This document shows, piece after piece, positions 7,860-11,361 of a stretch of 11,361 nucleotides of DNA. Both the position numbers and the translations under genes were made by a program. The DNA comes from Allosphingosinicella sp. (lineage in GTDB: Bacteria; Pseudomonadota; Alphaproteobacteria; Sphingomonadales; Sphingomonadaceae), in the NCBI GenBank assembly GCA_030146745.1, contig JASLBD010000006.1, forward strand, positions 1 through 11,361. Reading direction: 5' to 3'. Under the pieces are notes generated by a model. The model saw nothing but the letters and a program-made list of their open reading frames with translations, was not told the origin of the DNA and made no database searches. Within the stretch, counting starts at the first letter, position 1, and every line of letters begins with the position of its first letter.

Positions 7860-8130
7860 GCCCGGCTCCCGGCCCCGCCGACACGATCCCCCCGAACTCG
7901 GCCTGGTAGCGCTCGATGGCGCCGCTGATCGTGCTTCTTATGGTCAGCAGGTAATCGGGGCTGGTGACGAAGCGCCCGTTGATCGCCGGGACGTCGCCCG
8001 GGCCGGCCTGGCCCAGGTCGATCAGCACCTCCGACAGGCTGAGGTGAAGGTGCATGTGGTTGATGTAGGTGCGCGAGCCGTTGCCGGCCGCGGGCGGCTC
8101 CTGCCGTTCGTCCTTCCTCTGAGCCCCCAT
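7852..8130 (-). CDS. DUF3467-like small protein, first gene of the eCIS operon
   Basis: 92 residues. The core YINHMHLHLSLSEVLIDLGQ (about 22-41), RFVTSPDYLLTIRSTISGAI (about 52-71) and ERYQAEFGGI follows the DUF3467 layout: a strand pair, 'MSPxHA' region, then a helix ending in 'Y-x-x-x-F-G'. DUF3467 proteins are small and of unknown function. The ATG at 8130 was chosen over an in-frame ATG at 8181 because the latter lies within the sigma-54 promoter, upstream of the predicted transcript start, whereas 8130 has GGGAG 6 nt upstream. The N-terminal 20 residues are charged and probably flexible. As the first gene, overlapping the tail terminator gene by 8 nt, it may be a structural, assembly or regulatory partner. 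The family match is from memory of the pattern and should be treated as probable. Confidence 0.75.
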   Translation of the reverse strand: MGAQRKDERQEPPAAGNGSRTYINHMHLHLSLSEVLIDLGQAGPGDVPAINGRFVTSPDYLLTIRSTISGAIERYQAEFGGIVSAGPGAGHG

Positions 8131-8147
8131 CGCCGTCTCCCGCCGCC

Positions 8148-8159
8148 GCCCGATCGGGC
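8148..8159. other. 12-bp perfect palindrome in the eCIS leader
   Basis: GCCCGATCGGGC is self-complementary and lies between the predicted transcript start (about 8166) and the ribosome binding site of the first eCIS gene. It could be an operator or a short leader hairpin, or chance in GC-rich DNA. Confidence 0.35.
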
Positions 8160-8177
8160 AGCGTCTCGGCTCTACCC

Positions 8178-8192
8178 GCAAGGCCCGTGCCA
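8178..8192 (-). promoter_or_regulatory. Sigma-54 (-24/-12) promoter of the eCIS operon
   Basis: Reading the minus strand from 8192: TGGCACG, four bases GGCC, then TTGC. This is an exact match to the RpoN core consensus, with the GG and GC doublets at the required 10-bp separation. The expected transcript start is an A near 8166, giving a leader of about 36 nt before the ATG at 8130. The adjacent gene is a sigma-54-type activator, which supports a functional site. Basal sigma-70 expression from here is not suggested by any nearby hexamers I can see. Confidence 0.9.
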
Positions 8193-8247
8193 GATGGGAA
8201 GATGGCGGTTTTGGAGGGGGTTAGACGGGAGGCGGCCGAAGGGGAGC

Positions 8248-8270
8248 GTCACAGGCGTGACAGGTGTCAC
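8248..8270. promoter_or_regulatory. Candidate upstream activating sequence for the adjacent AAA+/Fis activator
   Basis: Three half-sites in alternating orientation: GTCAC (8248-8252), GTGAC (8257-8261) and GTCAC (8266-8270), each starting 9 bp after the previous one. The last two form the palindrome GTGACA-GG-TGTCAC, and the first two form GTCAC-AGGC-GTGAC. The centre is about 90-100 bp upstream of the predicted transcript start, the usual distance for enhancer sites of sigma-54 activators. That this activator is the binder is inferred from adjacency. Confidence 0.65.
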
Positions 8271-8293
8271 TCGGGCAGGCGTTACACCCCAAC

Positions 8294-8378
8294 CGTCATT
8301 GCGAGCGAAGCGAAGCAATCCAGCGCGGCTTTCGACGCAGAACTGGATTGCTTCGTCGCTTCGCTCCTCGCAATGACG
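8294..8378. repeat. Long inverted repeat (dispersed palindromic element) after the activator gene
   Basis: The left arm 8294-8323 starts CGTCATTGCGAGCGAAGCG and is the reverse complement of the right arm 8343-8378, apart from two 3-nt insertions in the right arm; the loop is 19 nt. The type beginning CATTGCGAGCGAAGCGAAGC is a familiar dispersed repeat in proteobacterial genomes. It begins 12 nt after the activator stop and lies just upstream of the candidate enhancer, so its RNA hairpin could limit read-through from the activator gene into the eCIS operon. There is no U tract. Confidence 0.8.
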
Positions 8379-8389
8379 AGGAACGGGAC

Positions 8390-9373
8390 TCAGGCGACGC
8401 CTTCGAGCCCGGCCCGCTCCAGGCGGCGGTAGAGCGTCATCCGCGAGCAGTTGAGCGCCCGGGCGGCGCCGGCCTTCTTGCCGCCGGCCGCGGCCAAAGC
8501 GCGCAGGAGCAGCTCGCGCTCGGCGGCGACGTCGCCGTCCGGGCCGCACGGGGCGGCCGCGACGGTGGCGGGAAGATCGCCGGCTTCGAGCATGTCCGCG
8601 CTTTCCGCGGTGACCAGGGCATGTTCGAGCGCGTTGCGCATCTCGCGGACGTTGCCGGGCCAGCGGTGGCGGCGCAAGGCCGCGACCAGCTCCCCGGAAA
8701 GGGACGGGAGCGGCAGGCGCAGCTCGGCGCAGATACGTCCGAGCAGCGAGCGGGCGACGGGCACTATGTCCTCCGGCCGCTCGCGCAGCGGCGGGATCGG
8801 CAGCTGGACCACGGCGAGGCGATAATAGAGGTCGGGGCGGAAGGCGCCGCGGGCGACGTCGCCCTCGAGGTCGCGGTTGGTGGCGGCGATGATCCGGACG
8901 TCGACATGGTGGGCGTGGTGCGATCCCAGCGGGAAGATCTCGCCGGATTCGAGCGCCCGGAGCAGCTTCGACTGCGCCGGGAGGCTGAGCTCGCCGACCT
9001 CGTCGAGGAACAAGGTGCCGCGGTCGGCGAGCCGGAACTTGCCGGGATAGGCGCGCGACGCGCTCGAGAAGGAGCCCTTCTCGTAGCCGAACAGCTCGCC
9101 CTCGATCAGAGCTTCGGGGATGGCGGCGCAGTTGATCGGAACCAGCGGCCGGTCGCCCCGCGGGCTGTTGCGGTGGAGCATGAGGGCGACCAGCTCCTTG
9201 CCGGTCCCGGTTTCGCCGCGGATGAGGGTGGTGCTGGACGAGCGGCTGAGCTTGCGGACGAGGGACTTGATTCGCGAGACCGCCGCGCTTGGGCCGACGA
9301 ATCGCGACTCCTCGGCCAGCGCCGTCAGCCGTGGCGGGGCAGGGTACGGGTTTCGATCAGCCCCACGATGCAT
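8390..9373 (-). CDS. Sigma-54-dependent AAA+/Fis transcriptional activator with variant GAFTGA loop
   Basis: 327 residues: a short N-terminal tail (1-24) with no receiver, GAF or PAS domain, an AAA+ domain (about 25-262) and a Fis-type helix-turn-helix (about 285-323; KKAGAARALNCSRMTLYRRL at 299-318). Visible motifs: Walker A GETGTGKE (53-60), Walker B LFLDEVGE (121-128), sensor I AATNRDL (163-169), arginine-finger region FRPDLYYRL (178-186) and sensor II WPGNVREMRN (238-247). Remodelling ATPase function therefore looks intact. The loop that contacts sigma-54, normally GAFTGA, reads GSFSSA (100-105). Lacking an input domain, it resembles PspF in layout, so control must come from its expression or a partner protein. 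It lies directly upstream of, and on the same strand as, the eCIS operon with its sigma-54 promoter and is the likely operon-specific activator. The ATG at 9373 follows a weak GGGGG Shine-Dalgarno. Confidence 0.93.
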   Translation of the reverse strand: MHRGADRNPYPAPPRLTALAEESRFVGPSAAVSRIKSLVRKLSRSSSTTLIRGETGTGKELVALMLHRNSPRGDRPLVPINCAAIPEALIEGELFGYEKGSFSSASRAYPGKFRLADRGTLFLDEVGELSLPAQSKLLRALESGEIFPLGSHHAHHVDVRIIAATNRDLEGDVARGAFRPDLYYRLAVVQLPIPPLRERPEDIVPVARSLLGRICAELRLPLPSLSGELVAALRRHRWPGNVREMRNALEHALVTAESADMLEAGDLPATVAAAPCGPDGDVAAERELLLRALAAAGGKKAGAARALNCSRMTLYRRLERAGLEGVA

Positions 9374-9415
9374 GGTGCCCCCACGAACAAGCCAGCAGGA
9401 TCAGCAGCTTGGCCA

Positions 9416-9433
9416 GCTATTGCCCCCAATAGC
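9416..9433. promoter_or_regulatory. Hairpin or operator in the activator leader
   Basis: GCTATTG-CCCC-CAATAGC is a perfect 7-bp stem with a 4-nt loop, about 43-60 nt upstream of the activator ATG. Weaker flanking pairing (CTTGG on one side, CCAAG on the other) extends it. It may be an RNA hairpin in the 5' leader or a protein-binding dyad; no family match is claimed. Confidence 0.5.
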
Positions 9434-9499
9434 CAATGACCAAGCCTCGCCTAAAAAGCGGCGAATGTGAACCTTCCAGGCGATATATTCAAGCAAATG

Positions 9500-9527
9500 C
9501 CGGGCAGAGCCCAAGCAAGAAGCCCGG
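9500..9527. promoter_or_regulatory. Dyad at the predicted activator transcript start
   Basis: CCGGGC and GCCCGG arms are separated by 16 nt and lie immediately downstream of the possible -10 box. Because it covers the expected start of transcription, it could be a repressor or autoregulation site, or a hairpin at the RNA 5' end. Arms are only 6 bp and GC-rich, so chance is possible. Confidence 0.3.
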
Positions 9528-9528
9528 A

Positions 9529-9556
9529 ATTTTAGAGGATTGAAGGCGCGAGTCAA
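9529..9556 (-). promoter_or_regulatory. Possible sigma-70 promoter for the activator gene
   Basis: On the minus strand TTGACT (9556-9551), a 16-nt spacer, then TAAAAT (9534-9529). Each hexamer is one base off consensus. Transcription would start near 9522, leaving a leader of about 150 nt before the activator ATG at 9373. Confidence 0.5.
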
Positions 9557-9650
9557 TAAGTGATTCCACCCCGGACCGGCGTTCCGATCCACTGGAAACG
9601 GTAACCCATTGAATAGACGGTTTCAGTTTGGCGATTAGTTGCCCTCTGCT

Positions 9651-9768
9651 TCCCCCTGCAGGGAGCGGCCAGGGGGCGGGTCCGCTGAAGGCGCCAGAAA
9701 CTCCGACTCCGAAGATGTCTCGCTGGGCTTGCCTGCCCACCAGCGGCCGCTCCCTTGCAGGGAGGGGA
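9651..9768. repeat. Long inverted repeat directly after the GreA/B-like gene
   Basis: The left arm (9651-9670, TCCCCCTGCAGGGAGCGGCC) and the right arm (9745-9768, from GGCCGCTCCCTTGCAGGG onward) are imperfect reverse complements around a 74-nt centre. Each arm also contains its own small CCCT...AGGG palindrome. This looks like a dispersed non-coding palindromic element. It begins 3 nt after the GreA/B-like stop and may end that transcript. Confidence 0.7.
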
Positions 9769-9770
9769 GT

Positions 9771-10238
9771 TCAACTTTCGATCGCCTCGATCTCGACCAC
9801 CTCCAGTACTTCCGCCCGGCCGGCGAAGTCGACGAGGTCGCCGACACTGGCGCCGATCAGGGCTCGGGCAAGCGGGGCCGAGAAGGAGATCCGGCCCGCC
9901 GACGGGTCGGCTTCGTCGTCGCCGACGATGTCGATCCGGCGCAGCGCGCCGCCCTGGCGGAAGCCGACCCGGGAGCCGAAGCCGACTTCGTCCGCCGGCG
10001 GCGGCGGGGCGAGCTCGGCCGTCGCCCGGCGCGTAAGCCAGTAACGCAAAGCGCGCTTCGCTTCCTCCAGTTCGGGCTCGTCCGCTCCGGCGGCGATGGA
10101 GGCTTCGAGCTCCGCGACTCGGGCCCGGATCAGCGCGAGGCCGTTCGCGGTGACGAGATTGGGGCCGACCGGGATCGGGAGCTCGAATCTCGGCTCCTTA
10201 TGCTCTTCGTCGCTGTCGCGGCGGAAGGCGACGCTCAA
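9771..10238 (-). CDS. GreA/GreB-family transcription factor
   Basis: 155 residues. The C-terminal domain shows the Gre signature: VGFGSRVGFRQ (84-94), IDIVGDDEADPSAGRISFSA (101-120) and PLARALIGASVGDLVDF (121-137). It binds near the RNA polymerase secondary channel. The N-terminal coiled coil is short: ANGLALIRARVAELEASI, an acidic turn ADEPELEE, then AKRALRYWLTRR. The 'DRSENADY'-type tip of GreA/GreB, whose acidic residues drive transcript cleavage, is not present in recognisable form. It may therefore be a Gre-like regulator rather than a cleavage factor. The start is TTG at 10238 with GAGGAG 8 nt upstream; a TATGATAAT sequence just upstream (around 10251-10260) could be a -10 element. It is divergent from the methyltransferase gene and not obviously linked to the eCIS. 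Confidence 0.85.
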   Translation of the reverse strand: MSVAFRRDSDEEHKEPRFELPIPVGPNLVTANGLALIRARVAELEASIAAGADEPELEEAKRALRYWLTRRATAELAPPPPADEVGFGSRVGFRQGGALRRIDIVGDDEADPSAGRISFSAPLARALIGASVGDLVDFAGRAEVLEVVEIEAIES

Positions 10239-10314
10239 GACCGGTGCTCCTCGATTATCATAAGCGTCGAACGCGGGTGTCGGCGCGTTCGTTGCGCTTG
10301 TCCATCGATCGGCT

Positions 10315-10321
10315 AAGGAGG
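10315..10321 (+). promoter_or_regulatory. Ribosome binding site deciding the methyltransferase start
   Basis: AAGGAGG lies 6 nt before the ATG at 10328. The same frame stays open back to 10244, but that extension is Arg-rich and has no comparable site, so 10328 is preferred. Confidence 0.85.
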
Positions 10322-10327
10322 CGGGCG

Positions 10328-11002
10328 ATGATCCCTCGCGTTCTGATCGGCAGCGCCCCCGTTCCCGGCGGCGGCGGCGAGCTCCGGCTGATCCGGCGCG
10401 GCGAGGATTTCTGGATCATGCTCGGCGCCAACGCTCTGATGAGCACCCGGCTGCGCGGGTCGGAGGAGGCGCTCGCCACCCTCGTCTGCGAGCGGATCGC
10501 CGGGCGGGCGAGGCCGGCGCTCCTGATCGGCGGGCTCGGCATGGGCTTCACCCTTCGAGCGGCGCTGGGCGCGCTCGGGCCCGGGGCGCAGCTGGTGGTG
10601 TCCGAGCTGGTGCCGGCGATCGTGAATTGGGCGCGGGGGCCGATGGCCCACGTCCATGGCGGCAGCCTCGACGATCCCCGGGTGCGGATCGTGGAGAGCG
10701 ACGTCGGCGATCTCATCGCATCGGCCCGGTCGAGCTACGATTCGATCCTGCTCGACGTCGACAACGGGCCGGACGCGCTCAGCCGCGATTCCAACGACCG
10801 CCTCTATGACCTGGACGGCCTTCGGCGGGCGCGGTCGGCGCTTAAGCCGGGCGGGATCCTCGCCATCTGGTCGGCGGCGCCCGACCCGGCCTTCAGCCGG
10901 CGGCTGGGCAAGGCCGGCTTCGCCGTCGAGGAGGTGACGGTCCGCGCCCATGCCGGCCGCAAGGGGGCGAAGCACATGATCTGGCTGGCGACGCGGCGGT
11001 AG
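10328..11002 (+). CDS. Spermidine-synthase-like SAM-dependent methyltransferase-fold protein
   Basis: 224 residues with a Rossmann fold: motif I ALLIGGLGMGFTLRAAL (64-80), the acidic end of strand 2 VVSELVP (90-96), VRIVESDVGDLI (119-130), then SILLDVDNGPDAL (139-151) and LKPGGILAIWSA (172-183). The DVDNGP sequence and the layout match short bacterial proteins annotated as spermidine/spermine synthase-like. The usual N-terminal beta domain of true spermidine synthases is reduced to about 45 residues, so the substrate is uncertain and polyamine synthesis should not be assumed. It is divergent from the GreA/B-like gene, with 89 nt between the starts. A long inverted repeat follows 2 nt after the stop. 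Confidence 0.82.
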   Translation: MIPRVLIGSAPVPGGGGELRLIRRGEDFWIMLGANALMSTRLRGSEEALATLVCERIAGRARPALLIGGLGMGFTLRAALGALGPGAQLVVSELVPAIVNWARGPMAHVHGGSLDDPRVRIVESDVGDLIASARSSYDSILLDVDNGPDALSRDSNDRLYDLDGLRRARSALKPGGILAIWSAAPDPAFSRRLGKAGFAVEEVTVRAHAGRKGAKHMIWLATRR

Positions 11003-11003
11003 C

Positions 11004-11095
11004 CGTCATTCCGGCGAAGGCCGGAATCCATGAATACGGTCGCACGAGATTTCGCACTGCGGAGTTCATGGATCCCGGCCTTCGCCGGGATGACG
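11004..11095. repeat. Long inverted repeat between convergent genes
   Basis: The left arm 11004-11034 (CGTCATTCCGGCGAAGGCC...) and the right arm 11065-11095 (ending ...TTCGCCGGGATGACG) are 31 nt each and nearly perfect reverse complements around a 30-nt loop. It is a familiar dispersed palindrome type in alphaproteobacteria. It separates the convergent methyltransferase and M13 peptidase genes and could terminate both transcripts. Confidence 0.85.
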
Positions 11096-11099
11096 AAGG

Positions 11100-11361
11100 T
11101 CACCAGATCCGGGCGCGCTGCTCGGGCGGGAGGTAGAGCTTGTCGCCGGGCTGGACGTTGAACGCCTTGTACCATTCGTCCGCGTTCCTCAGCGGGGCGA
11201 AGGCGCGGATCTGGTCGGGACTGTGCGGTCAGTTGATGAACTGCTGCCTGAGCGCGTCGTCGCGCCACAAGGTCCGCCACACCTGCGCCCAGGCCATGAA
11301 CACGCGCTGCTCGGGCGTGAAGCCGTCGAGCACCGGCCCGGGCTTGCCGCCGAGGAAGTTG
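11100..11361 (-). pseudogene. M13 (neprilysin/PepO-type) metallopeptidase C-terminal end, interrupted by in-frame TGA
   Basis: The window edge cuts the gene, leaving the last 86 codons. The reading NFLGGKPGPVLDGFTPEQR...FMAWAQVWR, then PHSPDQIRAFAPLRNADEWY and KAFNVQPGDKLYLPPEQR ending in RIW, is the very conserved M13 C-terminus. A TGA at 11231-11229 splits it between QQFIN and PHSPDQ in the same frame, with both sides matching the family. The upstream product would end 43 codons early, losing the PHSP segment and the C-terminal RIW. A single-base change (for example GGA to TGA) or a sequencing error would explain it. The catalytic HExxH region lies outside the window, so the state of the rest of the gene is unknown. 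The downstream end meets the inverted repeat. Confidence 0.75.

Larger units (their letters stand above)
9374..9770. other. Non-coding region between the GreA/B-like gene and the activator
   Basis: About 400 nt with no convincing gene. The part near the activator is richer in A/T than the surroundings. It holds a possible sigma-70 promoter (9529-9556), two dyads (9416-9433 and 9500-9527) and, next to the GreA/B-like gene, a long inverted repeat (9651-9768). The middle (about 9557-9650) shows nothing I can name. Confidence 0.6.

Noticed and set aside
1..8130. Type VI secretion system or myovirus prophage
   Set aside because: No Tss, capsid, terminase or portal gene is seen; DUF4255, paired tubes and sheaths, and the Afp7/Afp6/gpD order fit an eCIS.
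8130..8181. Longer start (ATG 8181) for the DUF3467-like gene
   Set aside because: It would begin inside the -24/-12 element, upstream of the predicted transcript start; the ATG at 8130 has a good Shine-Dalgarno.
8193..8247. IHF site between enhancer and promoter
   Set aside because: No match to the WATCAR-N4-TTR pattern was found on either strand by eye.
9408..9425. Second sigma-54 promoter near the activator (TGGCCAG...TTGC)
   Set aside because: The GG-GC separation is one base too short and the -24 box is poor; it is better explained as part of the hairpin at 9416-9433.
6583..9439. Plus-strand ORFs 6583-7338, 7281-7928 and 8264-9439
   Set aside because: Antisense to the accessory, Pvc16-like and activator genes, with low-complexity products and no recognisable motifs.
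9401..9592. 63-residue minus-strand ORF upstream of the activator
   Set aside because: It overlaps the possible activator promoter and both dyads, lacks a Shine-Dalgarno and has no family pattern.
9639..10316. Plus-strand ORF 9639-10316
   Set aside because: It runs through the inverted repeat and antisense to the GreA/B-like gene.

Overview
The window is GC-rich DNA with strong third-position GC bias, so long meaningless open frames run antisense to most real genes. Its codon use, interspersed palindromic repeats, GreA/B-family protein and M13 peptidase fit an alphaproteobacterium, most likely a sphingomonad. That assignment is an inference from style, since no rRNA or marker gene is present.

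Positions 1-8130 (minus strand) hold the promoter-proximal part of an extracellular contractile injection system (eCIS; phage-tail-like, Afp/PVC/MAC family) operon, transcribed right to left. The order is: DUF3467-like small protein (8130-7852), Pvc16/DUF4255 tail terminator (7859-7251), predicted two-domain beta-sandwich accessory protein (7251-6466), main sheath (6429-4714), inner tube 1 (4701-4249), divergent second sheath (4229-2613), longer inner tube 2 (2613-1987), Afp7-like baseplate protein with a long Ala/Gly/Ser tail where a LysM domain is usual (1990-740), small DUF5908/Afp6-like protein (728-555) and a gpD/VgrG-like spike protein running off the left edge (550-1). Neighbours overlap by 1-8 nt or are 4-36 nt apart, so this reads as one co-translated unit. 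The rest (gp25, wedges, PAAR tip, ATPase, fibres, effectors) would lie left of position 1.

Positions 8131-9770 are the control region. The sequence TGGCACG-GGCC-TTGC at 8192-8178 (minus) matches the sigma-54 -24/-12 core exactly and would start a transcript about 36 nt before the first eCIS gene. Roughly 80-105 bp upstream lie three GTCAC/GTGAC half-sites spaced 9 bp apart, a good candidate enhancer. Immediately upstream on the same strand is a sigma-54-type AAA+/Fis activator (9373-8390). It has no sensory domain and an altered sigma-54-contact loop (GSFSSA instead of GAFTGA). It has its own possible sigma-70 promoter at 9556-9529. Together these look like a dedicated enhancer-binding-protein switch for the injection system.

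Positions 9771-11361 look like ordinary chromosome: a GreA/GreB-family protein (minus), a divergent spermidine-synthase-like methyltransferase (plus), and the C-terminal end of an M13 metallopeptidase (minus) interrupted by an in-frame TGA. Three different long inverted repeats sit just after gene ends (8294-8378, 9651-9768, 11004-11095) and look like dispersed genomic palindromes. No tRNA, rRNA, CRISPR array or transposase was seen.
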